DNA from: DASCNA01 sp036011305
GTDB lineage: Bacteria > Verrucomicrobiota > Lentisphaeria > Victivallales > GWF2-38-69
Assembly: GCA_036011305.1 (NCBI GenBank)
Contig: DASCNA010000039.1
Location: 1-28,979 of the forward strand
Direction of reading: 5' to 3'
DNA: 28,979 nucleotides
The notes under the pieces: model-generated
Seen by the model: only the letters and a program-made list of their open reading frames with translations
The model's database searches: none
Told to the model about the DNA's origin: nothing
Shown: positions 9,121-15,666 of the stretch, piece by piece
Numbering within the stretch: the stretch's first letter is position 1
Layout: the number at the start of each line of letters is the position of its first letter
Position numbers and translations under genes: made by a program

Positions 9121-9741
9121 ATGAGTGAGTTTATGTCATATGATCCATGGAGAAATGTAGTGACTAAAAATGGAGTCAAAGGGGATCTTGTAATTTCAGC
9201 TCTACAAAAATCAATTAGGAGGGGGTTAACTGAAGAAGCGTCAACATTTGCTTATGAGATGTATATAACGAGTGAACAGTTTGAAGAAAAACTTTGGAGA
9301 AGACTTCAGGCTATTTCTGTAGAGGATGTCGGCTTTGGAGATTTAAGCGCTCCTGTTTTAATAAATTCACTGAATCAAATGCGTCAAAACTTTCCTTATA
9401 CGGATCCTGATCGTCCGCTTTTCTTTGTACATGCGATTAGATATTTATCTTCAGCAAAGAAAGATAGAACTAGTGATAATTTAAAAAATATAATAGTAAC
9501 TGAATTTGAATATGGAAGAAAACCGGAAATCCCTGACTTCGCTAAGGATATGCATACTGAATTAGGTAGAAGCATGGGAAGAGATTTTAAACATTTTCTA
9601 AAAGAAGGAAGCCGTGTGGAAAACGAACTTGCCGTAAAAGAAAATTATAAATCTAGACTGCTTGAATTAATTGATAAAGTTGATCAAAATGAATCTCAAA
9701 AAGTTAATACATCTTTCATGTATAACTCCTGGCAGGCATAA
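9121..9741 (+). CDS. Stand-alone RarA/MgsA C-terminal-domain-like protein, copy 1
   Basis: This soluble 206-residue protein resembles the C-terminal (MgsA_C) part of the replication-repair ATPase RarA. VISALQKSIRRG (residue 21 on) corresponds to the ISALHKSVRG helix of RarA, RRLQAISVEDVGFGD to RRLVRIASEDVGLAD, and HAIRYLSSAKKDRTSD to the AxxYLALAPKS segment. No Walker A or B ATPase domain is present, and the gene is complete with AAGGA at 9107-9111 before its start. Towards the C-terminus it has DMHTELGRSMGRD, a motif I recall as conserved in the widespread stand-alone relatives of this domain but not in RarA. It begins seven bases after the MFS gene, so it is co-transcribed with the catabolic genes. 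The function is unknown; a regulatory or scaffold role, or an enzymatic one through the His motif, are all open. Confidence 0.8.
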   Translation: MSEFMSYDPWRNVVTKNGVKGDLVISALQKSIRRGLTEEASTFAYEMYITSEQFEEKLWRRLQAISVEDVGFGDLSAPVLINSLNQMRQNFPYTDPDRPLFFVHAIRYLSSAKKDRTSDNLKNIIVTEFEYGRKPEIPDFAKDMHTELGRSMGRDFKHFLKEGSRVENELAVKENYKSRLLELIDKVDQNESQKVNTSFMYNSWQA

Positions 9742-9802
9742 TTATCTTGAACACAAAATAATAAAACATTGAACTTAATAATATATTCAGAGAGGTAAAA
9801 TT

Positions 9803-10366
9803 ATGTCTAGGCCTTATGATCCATGGCAGAAACTGGAAACAAAAAACGGTTTAAACGCAGACGAAGTTATATCTGGCCTGCAAAAAAGTATCCGTAGAGG
9901 AGAAGTTGAGGATGCAACAGCTTTTGCATGGGAAATGTATATTACTTCTGAAGAAATGGAAAATTTTCTGTGGATGAGATTACAGGTAATAAGTGTAGAG
10001 GATATTGGTTTTGGAGATACTAATGCACCGATACTCATTCGCAGCCTTAAAGATATGAAGAATGATTTCTCGTATAGCGCAGTTGATCGTCCACTGTTTT
10101 TTATTCATGCAATTAGATATTTATGTAAATGCGAAAAGGACCGTTCCAGTGATATGCTTAGAAATATTGTTGAGAAGGAATTTAATAATGGTCGTAAACC
10201 TGTTGTAAAAGATTATGTGCTTGATATGCATACACGCAGAGGCCAGGAAATGGGACGCGATGTTCTTTACTTTCTAAAGACAGCCAGCAAAGTTATTCCC
10301 GAAAAAAAGGGTGCACATGATGAGTATCTCCCTCGGTTATTAAAATTAATTGAAGAAGAAAAATAA
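9803..10366 (+). CDS. Stand-alone RarA/MgsA C-terminal-domain-like protein, copy 2
   Basis: This 187-residue paralogue of the preceding gene is alignable from YDPW at the N-terminus to the last helix with at least half the residues identical. It keeps the same landmarks: VISGLQKSIRRG, MRLQVISVEDIGFGD, DRPLFFIHAIRYLCKCEKDRSSD, and the C-terminal DMHTRRGQEMGRD. It lacks an ATPase domain and the roughly 20-residue tail of copy 1. AGAGAGG at 9789-9795 gives a clear start. The 61-base gap from copy 1 has no terminator. It is the last gene of the operon-like run, ending just before the strong hairpin at 10390. The tandem pair may form a heterodimer or reflect a simple duplication; function unknown. 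Confidence 0.8.
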   Translation: MSRPYDPWQKLETKNGLNADEVISGLQKSIRRGEVEDATAFAWEMYITSEEMENFLWMRLQVISVEDIGFGDTNAPILIRSLKDMKNDFSYSAVDRPLFFIHAIRYLCKCEKDRSSDMLRNIVEKEFNNGRKPVVKDYVLDMHTRRGQEMGRDVLYFLKTASKVIPEKKGAHDEYLPRLLKLIEEEK

Positions 10367-10389
10367 TTGTTCCCAAAATAAAAAAGTAT

Positions 10390-10440
10390 AACTGTATATA
10401 TCTAAAATATGTTATTTATAGATATATACAGTTTTTATTT
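10390..10440. terminator. Bidirectional intrinsic terminator between convergent genes
   Basis: A perfect 15-base-pair stem is formed by AACTGTATATATCTA (10390-10404) and TAGATATATACAGTT (10419-10433) with a 14-base loop. On the + strand it runs into a T-rich tail. On the - strand the stem is followed by a T-run, complementary to the A-tract at 10380-10385. The arsR stop codon lies inside the + side tail, so the element serves both the + strand operon and arsR. Confidence 0.85.
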
Positions 10441-10803
10441 ATTACAATTTTTACATGAACACAGATCAGCTTTATTGATAGAAATTATTTTATCCAGCTT
10501 TTTTCTGTCGCTTATAATTGTCTTATCTTTTATTAGTTTAGCTTTCAATAAGTTCAATACTTCCTTGCTTATCAGGTTTTGGTTTTCTGTACTATGTCTG
10601 TAATAAATCCATTTTCCATCTTTTCTGCTTTTTACAAGACCGGCATGTCTGAGGATTGACATATGTTTTGAAATGGTTGATTTTGCCAGATTAAGTAATT
10701 CTGTAATCTGACAAACACAAATTTCACCATTATTCATTGTCATTAAAACTCTTAATCTAGTTGGATCAGATACAGCTTTTAATACTTCTATTATTTTTTC
10801 CAT
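10435..10803 (-). CDS. arsR: ArsR/SmtB-family arsenic-responsive repressor
   Basis: This is a 122-residue winged-helix repressor. VSDPTRLRVL (11-20) and the recognition helix AKSTISKHMSILRHAGLV (40-57) are typical. The pair Cys29/Cys31 in EICVCQI matches the metalloid-sensing ELCVC site of ArsR, and three further cysteines lie at the end (C115, C117, C120 in LCSCKNC). I chose the ATG at 10803 rather than TTG at 10809; neither has a strong ribosome binding site. The start lies inside the end of acr3 (38-base overlap), so translation is probably coupled to it. Binding of As(III) or Sb(III) should release it from the operator near 11950. The order exporter-then-repressor is less common than the reverse. 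Confidence 0.9.
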   Translation of the reverse strand: MEKIIEVLKAVSDPTRLRVLMTMNNGEICVCQITELLNLAKSTISKHMSILRHAGLVKSRKDGKWIYYRHSTENQNLISKEVLNLLKAKLIKDKTIISDRKKLDKIISINKADLCSCKNCNK

Positions 10804-11872
10804 AATCAAGCACTGCTTTCTGTTTATTATTATTAGTATAATATTTTTTTCTTATCCATAATGCGACATTGACAAGACCTATAAGTACAGGCACTTCAAC
10901 TAACGGACCAATAACAGCTGCTAAAGCAACCGGCGAATTGATGCCAAATACAGCAACAGCAACAGCAATTGCAAGTTCAAAATTATTTGATGCAGCTGTG
11001 AAACTTAAACTTGCTGATTCTTCATATGTAGCTTTTAATTTAAAAGACATGTAGAAAGAAACAGAGAACATTACCAGAAAATATATTAACAAGGGTACTG
11101 CTACACTGACAACGTCCATCGGTACAGCTATTATATTATTCCCTTTAATTGAAAACATTACTATTATTGTAAGTAATAAGGCAATTAAAGTAAAAGGGCT
11201 TAATTTGGGAATTATTTTACTTTCAAACCATTTACTTCCTTTGGCTGCGATAAATCCGTATCTTGTTATTATTCCTGCAATGAATGGAATGCCAAGGTAT
11301 ATAAAAACACTTTCAGCTATTTTACCTATGGAAATATTTACGGCTATTCCATTAAAACCGAAAGCTGAAGGCAGCCATGTTATAAATATAAATGCATATA
11401 ATGAAAAAAACAGAACCTGAAAAATCGAATTGAATGCAACTAAGCCTGCGCAATATTCACTGTCTCCTTCAGCAAGCTGATTCCATACGATTACCATTGC
11501 TATACATCTGGCTAAACCAACCATGATTAAACCTGTCATCAACAATGGGCTGTTATGTAAGAACAGAATTGCCAGGGCAAACATCAGTATTGGTCCTATT
11601 ATCCAGTTTTGTATTAAAGATAAGAAAAGTATTTTAACATTCATAAAAACTTTCGGAAGTTTCTCGTAACGAATTTTTGCTAGTGGAGGATACATCATTA
11701 CGATAAGGCATATTGCCAGTGGTATATTAGTTGTTCCAACAGTATATCTATTCATTAAATTTTTAATACCTGGAAAATAAAAACCTATTCCGATACCAGC
11801 AATTATTGCGAAAAATATCCATAATGTTAAAAATCTATCTAAAAAACTTAATTTCTTATTTTTGTTACCCAT
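10766..11872 (-). CDS. acr3: Arsenite efflux permease, ACR3 family
   Basis: This 368-residue, ten-helix inner-membrane antiporter exports arsenite using the proton gradient. Family landmarks are MYPPLAKIRYEKLP near residue 60, the cysteine in VGLARCIAMVIVWNQLA (Cys123, essential in studied Acr3 proteins), and TAASNNFELAIAVAVAVFG followed by GPLVEVPVLI, which carries the conserved glutamates. ATG 11872 is the right start because AAGAGGTG at 11879-11886 sits six bases upstream and overlaps the alternative GTG 11881. It is the first gene of a two-gene unit with arsR. No arsenate reductase is next to it, so it protects against As(III) directly or relies on arsC elsewhere. Confidence 0.92.
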   Translation of the reverse strand: MGNKNKKLSFLDRFLTLWIFFAIIAGIGIGFYFPGIKNLMNRYTVGTTNIPLAICLIVMMYPPLAKIRYEKLPKVFMNVKILFLSLIQNWIIGPILMFALAILFLHNSPLLMTGLIMVGLARCIAMVIVWNQLAEGDSEYCAGLVAFNSIFQVLFFSLYAFIFITWLPSAFGFNGIAVNISIGKIAESVFIYLGIPFIAGIITRYGFIAAKGSKWFESKIIPKLSPFTLIALLLTIIVMFSIKGNNIIAVPMDVVSVAVPLLIYFLVMFSVSFYMSFKLKATYEESASLSFTAASNNFELAIAVAVAVFGINSPVALAAVIGPLVEVPVLIGLVNVALWIRKKYYTNNNKQKAVLDYGKNNRSIKSCI

Positions 11873-11929
11873 TTTATTCACCTCTTATTGTTGACTGCTC
11901 TTATTAATTTATAATTATATGATATAAGA

Positions 11930-11957
11930 AATATAATACATAATTACAATTCGTCAA
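11930..11957 (-). promoter_or_regulatory. Sigma70-type promoter of acr3-arsR
   Basis: Read on the - strand, TTGACG (11957-11952) is followed after 16 bases by TATATT (11935-11930). This lies about 60 bases upstream of the acr3 start. The -35 box falls inside the candidate ArsR operator. Confidence 0.6.
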
Positions 11958-11965
11958 CTAACGAA
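11950..11965. promoter_or_regulatory. Candidate ArsR operator
   Basis: TTCGTCAACTAACGAA contains perfect 5-base inverted arms (TTCGT/ACGAA) around a 6-base centre and covers the -35 box of the acr3 promoter. A repressor bound here would block RNA polymerase. It also sits 22 bases before the divergent MFS gene, so that gene could be under the same control. Confidence 0.5.
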
Positions 11966-11987
11966 CTGAAAATATTGAGTAAATTTT

Positions 11988-13235
11988 ATGATTAAAATAT
12001 TAACACCGTTTAAAAATGATGAATTTAAATGGCTTTTTATTTCTCAGATAGCATTTTATTTCAGCAAAAATCTAGATAATATTGCAACTTCTGCCCTGTT
12101 GGTTTATTCTTGGAATTTAGGACCTTTTTATCTTGCAGTAATTGCGATAGCATATTCTTTACCGATGTTGTTCTCTCTGCTTTCCGGTGCTTTAGTCGAT
12201 AAGTGGCCTCTTCGAAGAGTAATTATTTATACAACTTTTGCTACTACTTTAATCACTTTATCCTTTAGCTATGTTACTGATCTCAGGATATTTATTATTT
12301 TAATAGTCATAAGATCAATTAATAAAACTTTTTTTAGGCCTGCCAGTTCTGCTATAATAAAAAACATGTTTCAGAAAGATGAGTTACTGGCGGTAACAAG
12401 CAGTATTCAGGGGTTAATACAAATATTTGGTGTTTCTGTTCCTATAATAGGAGGAATGCTTCTGGGTTTTTTGACTCCTCAAGATGTGTTTTTTATTACA
12501 TCGAGCATTTATTTTATTTCAGGTATATTCCTTTTTTTACTTCCTAAAAGATTTGATACTACTCACATAAACAATATTGACAAAGGTAGAAAACCTTTAA
12601 CTTTGGTTAAGGATATAAGAAATACCTGTGTGACATTTTTTAGCAATCATAAATTATTTATGGGGTTAATTACACTTTTTCTGGGTATTTTTTCATATTT
12701 TCTATCTAATAGCCTAATTACACTTTTTGCAAAGGAAGTTGGTTTTACAAAAAGCACATTTGTAATTATATTTATTGTGCTTGGAGGAGGCGGAGTTATA
12801 GGGGCTATAACTGTCAGTGAATTTAAGAAAAAACAGAAAATAATCTTAATACTGGTTGGTCTGTTAATTATAGGTGTAAGCTACATAGCCTGTGTGATAA
12901 ATTCAGTCTTATACGCATTTACAAATAAATATTTTTTCCTTTCCTGCTGGTTTTTCGTCGGGTTTGGAGGCAGTTTTGTTTATGCTTCTTTTGATGCTTT
13001 AGTCATAGAGGAAGTGTCTAAAAAATCAGTTGCGAAGTCAGTAGCTTTTATTTCTGTAGTTACCGGTATTTGTCTATTGTTTGCTCCGACACTCGGTGCA
13101 TATATTGCAGAAGCTATATCTGTTAAGGCTCCATTTCTTCTTACAGGTATAATTATGACAGCAGGTTCATTAATAATGCTTCTCATAATTTTTATAACTC
13201 ATCACCCAAAGCGTTTAAAGCAGAAACTGAAATAG
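11988..13235 (+). CDS. MFS efflux transporter (EntS/MefA-like, MFS_3 type)
   Basis: This is a 415-residue, 12-helix membrane protein. It opens with LTPFKNDEFKWLFISQIAFYFSKNLDNIATSALLV, typical of exporters related to macrolide (MefA) and siderophore (EntS) efflux proteins. Loop 2-3 is SGALVDKWPLRRVII (motif A), and RSINKTFFRPASSAIIKNMF after helix 4 is characteristic of the group. It is divergent from acr3 across a 115-base gap that includes the ArsR operator, so metalloid-linked expression is possible. Its own ribosome binding site is weak (only a GAG about 10 bases upstream). The substrate cannot be told from sequence. It converges on the GH20 gene with 27 bases between and no obvious terminator. 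Confidence 0.82.
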   Translation: MIKILTPFKNDEFKWLFISQIAFYFSKNLDNIATSALLVYSWNLGPFYLAVIAIAYSLPMLFSLLSGALVDKWPLRRVIIYTTFATTLITLSFSYVTDLRIFIILIVIRSINKTFFRPASSAIIKNMFQKDELLAVTSSIQGLIQIFGVSVPIIGGMLLGFLTPQDVFFITSSIYFISGIFLFLLPKRFDTTHINNIDKGRKPLTLVKDIRNTCVTFFSNHKLFMGLITLFLGIFSYFLSNSLITLFAKEVGFTKSTFVIIFIVLGGGGVIGAITVSEFKKKQKIILILVGLLIIGVSYIACVINSVLYAFTNKYFFLSCWFFVGFGGSFVYASFDALVIEEVSKKSVAKSVAFISVVTGICLLFAPTLGAYIAEAISVKAPFLLTGIIMTAGSLIMLLIIFITHHPKRLKQKLK

Positions 13236-13262
13236 GAAAATATTAAGTTTAACTTCGTATGT

Positions 13263-15092
13263 CTAAATTATCTTACACATTGAACATACTTTTGAATATC
13301 GTGCAAGATCGATCATCTTTAGGTCGCTGCATGTCGCAAATTCGAATTCTTCAATGTTTTCTGAAGTTTCAATGTAATTTTTGAGTTTAAATTCTAAAGT
13401 ATCAAGTCTCGTTTTTAAACCACCTAATCTTATGTCTATTACTTCAAACCCAAAAGGTTTTCTTTCTTCAAACCATAGTTTTCTGTAAAGTAAACAGAAT
13501 TCAGATAGAGTCAGTTTAATATCGTTAATATCATTAATTATCTTTTTCATTCTTTTTTTATCCTCGGTTAAATATGCGTTCATTGCATTTTTAACTATTT
13601 CAAATTTGGAAGCTGTAAACTTACAATATAGTGTTGCAAGTTTTAAATTACTCAAATTGCAGTTATTTGAATTTTTAATATAGCTGATTATTTCTTCAGA
13701 CAGGGTCGAATAATATTCAACAGGTGAATTATCGTTAAAAAGCCTGGTAACATAAGCTAGGAGAGGATCATCGTAAAAAAGCATTTTTGATATGTAAAGG
13801 TTAAGTTCTGTATTCGGTAGAGATTCAAAATCAGGGTTTTCTATTTTTGACATCAATTCATACTCTTCAAATTGAGTTCTGCATATTGTTTTCAGTTTTG
13901 CTTGCCAGCGAGTATTATTGGAATTGTTATTTATGGTATTTTCTAAGTAAAAAGCCAAAATAGCATAATTATTTATTAATAAGCACTCATTGCCGTCATC
14001 TCCCCACATAGTCAGCATAGATTTATTAATATTACATTCATACGCAGAGCTCATACATGCAGAAATTGTTTTTTGAGCAGAATCAAAATTTTCCCAGTAT
14101 CTTGACCAGTTCCATGCTCCTGGAGAAGCTATTGCATCATAACCGTTCTTCTTAAATTTATTAAGGCTACTTATATAATTAGTCTGTTCAGTATCCCCAT
14201 AATTCCAATAATTCATTATAACAGATTTTGGAATAATACCGATTTCGTCTTCAGTAAGTTTATTCTCTCCGGAATCTCCAAGTATATAATCTCCCCAGAT
14301 AATGGGTTGTAAATTTTTCTTTTTACACAAGTTTGACATTTTTGTAATATGCTCAGCATAAAGGCATGAAGGTGTGTTTTTAGATCTTGGGTTATAAGAT
14401 TTTCCTCTGCCAAGCCCCCATGGTTCATCCATTCCTAGATGAATTATATTTGTCGAAAAATATGATGAAACTGTATCTATATATTTATCAAGAAATTCAT
14501 ATGTTTTTTCTTTTTTAACATTAAGGACTCTGTCATTATCCTGAAGATTTTCAAACTTCTTGAATTTTAGAATCTGTTCAAAATGACCAAGTGTCTGAAT
14601 GCATGGAAAAAGAGTTACACCTATTTGCTGACAGAAACTGTCAAGTTCTTTTATTTCCTGTTCTGTGTATGCCCCTCTTCCATAGCCGATTAACGGTTCA
14701 AAATCTACAGATATGGTATCTTCAGTGTAAAGACAGAAATAGTTCAGTCCCATTAAAGAGAGTTTTAATAAAAATTCCTTTAAAGTAGCTATCTTTGGAA
14801 CTGCATTTCTGGAACAGTCCAACATGACTGCTCTGAATTCAAGCTTTGACTGCCTGTTATCTGTCACTGATGCAGATCCAAAAGTTAAAATATCTCCTAA
14901 TGCCATCATTAAATAGGAAATATCACTGTGTATGACTGAATAGGTGCTGTTTTTTAATTTAATACTGTAGCCGGAAATGCAGTTAGATTGTTCTGCTTCT
15001 ATTTTAACAGTTGATTTTATACTGAATAATGTAGGTAATACTGAAAATAACAAGTTGTTGTTAAATAATTTTTTTACATTGAGTCTATTCAT
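13263..15092 (-). CDS. Glycoside hydrolase family 20 enzyme (beta-N-acetylhexosaminidase-like), cytoplasmic
   Basis: The 609-residue protein carries a GH20 TIM barrel. LEFRAVMLDCSRNAVPK (85-100) opens the domain, LFPCIQTLGHFE (161-172) is the family strand, and IHLGMDEPWGLGRG contains the catalytic Asp222-Glu223 pair. Further on, MNYWNYGD, SPGAWNWSRYWENF and MLTMWGDDGNECL provide the aromatic and acidic sugar-site residues. The enzymes remove terminal GlcNAc or GalNAc by substrate-assisted catalysis. Residues about 380-609 are helical, as in the GH20C-like subgroup. There is no signal peptide, so it should act on imported oligosaccharides. The ATG at 15092 has a poor ribosome binding site. 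It is a single-gene unit, convergent with the MFS gene. Confidence 0.85.
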   Translation of the reverse strand: MNRLNVKKLFNNNLLFSVLPTLFSIKSTVKIEAEQSNCISGYSIKLKNSTYSVIHSDISYLMMALGDILTFGSASVTDNRQSKLEFRAVMLDCSRNAVPKIATLKEFLLKLSLMGLNYFCLYTEDTISVDFEPLIGYGRGAYTEQEIKELDSFCQQIGVTLFPCIQTLGHFEQILKFKKFENLQDNDRVLNVKKEKTYEFLDKYIDTVSSYFSTNIIHLGMDEPWGLGRGKSYNPRSKNTPSCLYAEHITKMSNLCKKKNLQPIIWGDYILGDSGENKLTEDEIGIIPKSVIMNYWNYGDTEQTNYISSLNKFKKNGYDAIASPGAWNWSRYWENFDSAQKTISACMSSAYECNINKSMLTMWGDDGNECLLINNYAILAFYLENTINNNSNNTRWQAKLKTICRTQFEEYELMSKIENPDFESLPNTELNLYISKMLFYDDPLLAYVTRLFNDNSPVEYYSTLSEEIISYIKNSNNCNLSNLKLATLYCKFTASKFEIVKNAMNAYLTEDKKRMKKIINDINDIKLTLSEFCLLYRKLWFEERKPFGFEVIDIRLGGLKTRLDTLEFKLKNYIETSENIEEFEFATCSDLKMIDLARYSKVCSMCKII

Positions 15093-15303
15093 AAGTATAA
15101 ACCGTTTTAGTTTGACATTATATGAATTCTATAAATATTATTATACTTTTGTATTGTGATAGTTCTATAAGTTATTATCAGTATTTAATAATACAGTGAT
15201 AACTATATAGCAGACAAAATATTAGTATTTGAACATTCTCATATGAATAGCAGAATGGAAGATGGTTTTGTTCAACTTTCAGTAGAATACTAAAATTATA
15301 TAT
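15093..15303. other. Non-coding upstream region of the GH20 gene
   Basis: I find no gene here on either strand. It contains an interrupted inverted repeat, TTATCA-GTATT (15175-15185) against AATAC-AG-TGATAA (15190-15202), which may be an operator for the GH20 gene, and a right-facing promoter-like sequence (15112-15141). ATTATA at 15140-15145 could be a - strand TATAAT -10 box for GH20, but its -35 region is poor. Confidence 0.4.
15112..15141 (+). promoter_or_regulatory. Promoter-like sequence facing an apparently empty interval
   Basis: TTGACA (15112-15117) and TATTAT (15136-15141) are 18 bases apart on the + strand. No coding gene follows on this strand until lysR at 15667. It may be chance in AT-rich DNA or the start of a short RNA running toward the hairpin at 15304. 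Confidence 0.3.
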
Positions 15304-15335
15304 AGAGATTTTGTCATTCAAACAACAAAATCTCT
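15304..15335 (-). terminator. Hairpin terminator of the 39-codon gene
   Basis: AGAGATTTTGT (15304-15314) pairs perfectly with ACAAAATCTCT (15325-15335) around a 10-base loop, 18 bases beyond the small gene's stop. On the - strand it is followed by an AT-rich tail ending in TTTT. The U-run is modest, so termination may be partial. Confidence 0.6.
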
Positions 15336-15353
15336 CTGTCATGTAAATATTAT

Positions 15354-15473
15354 TTATTTGAAAAAGAAACAAAAGGAATCATGAGGAACTATATTAGATT
15401 TTTTATATATTTCTGCCAAAGGTCCTGTGAACGACAATATTATTTCTGCTAAAGTGTTAAGTAATTTTTTCAT
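15354..15473 (-). CDS. Small 39-residue peptide gene divergent from lysR
   Basis: The reading frame starts at ATG 15473 and ends in TAA at 15356-15354. Its ribosome binding site is among the best in the window: AAAGGAGGAAG, with GGAGG about eight bases before ATG. The peptide begins MKKLLNTLAEIILSF, a probable amphipathic or membrane-associated helix, continues TGPLAEIYKKSNIV, and ends PHDSFCFFFK, with its only cysteine five residues from the end. A dedicated hairpin follows the gene. Two ATC-N9-GAT boxes lie between it and the divergent lysR, which suggests LysR control. I recognise no family. It could be a secreted signal or leader peptide, a small membrane peptide, or a type I toxin. The function is unknown, but the expression signals make a real gene likely. 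Confidence 0.6.
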   Translation of the reverse strand: MKKLLNTLAEIILSFTGPLAEIYKKSNIVPHDSFCFFFK

Positions 15474-15519
15474 TTTACTTCCTCCTTTGCTAATTTTAAA
15501 ACTGTTTTTTTATATTATT

Positions 15520-15534
15520 ATCGATGTTATCGAT
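15520..15534. promoter_or_regulatory. LysR-type (NodD-like) ATC-N9-GAT box 1
   Basis: ATCGATGTTATCGAT fits the ATC-N9-GAT motif described for NodD-type LysR regulators and the general T-N11-A rule. It lies 47 bases upstream of the 39-codon gene, next to AT-rich -10 candidates for that gene. Confidence 0.55.
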
Positions 15535-15576
15535 ATTATAAAATTTATTCTTATTTAGTACTTAGCATTAATATAC

Positions 15577-15605
15577 TTGTGATTTTTAAGCTCATAAAAT
15601 ATAAT
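15577..15605 (+). promoter_or_regulatory. Sigma70-type promoter of lysR
   Basis: TTGTGA (15577-15582) and a perfect TATAAT (15600-15605) are separated by the optimal 17 bases, about 60 bases before the lysR start. ATC-N9-GAT box 2 follows just downstream of the expected +1, a position that suits autorepression. Confidence 0.6.
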
Positions 15606-15621
15606 AGTTAAATATATAACT

Positions 15622-15636
15622 ATCGATAATTTAGAT
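15622..15636. promoter_or_regulatory. LysR-type (NodD-like) ATC-N9-GAT box 2
   Basis: ATCGATAATTTAGAT is a second ATC-N9-GAT motif, sharing the ATCGAT half with box 1. It sits 31 bases before the lysR start and about 10-25 bases beyond its predicted transcription start. Confidence 0.5.
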
Positions 15637-15666
15637 TGTTATTAATGAATTGTTTGGAGGTTAATA

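Noticed and set aside
15178..15372. 64-codon - strand frame overlapping the peptide gene's hairpin
   Set aside because: No ribosome binding site, unusual residue composition, and it runs across the hairpin and the better-supported 39-codon gene.
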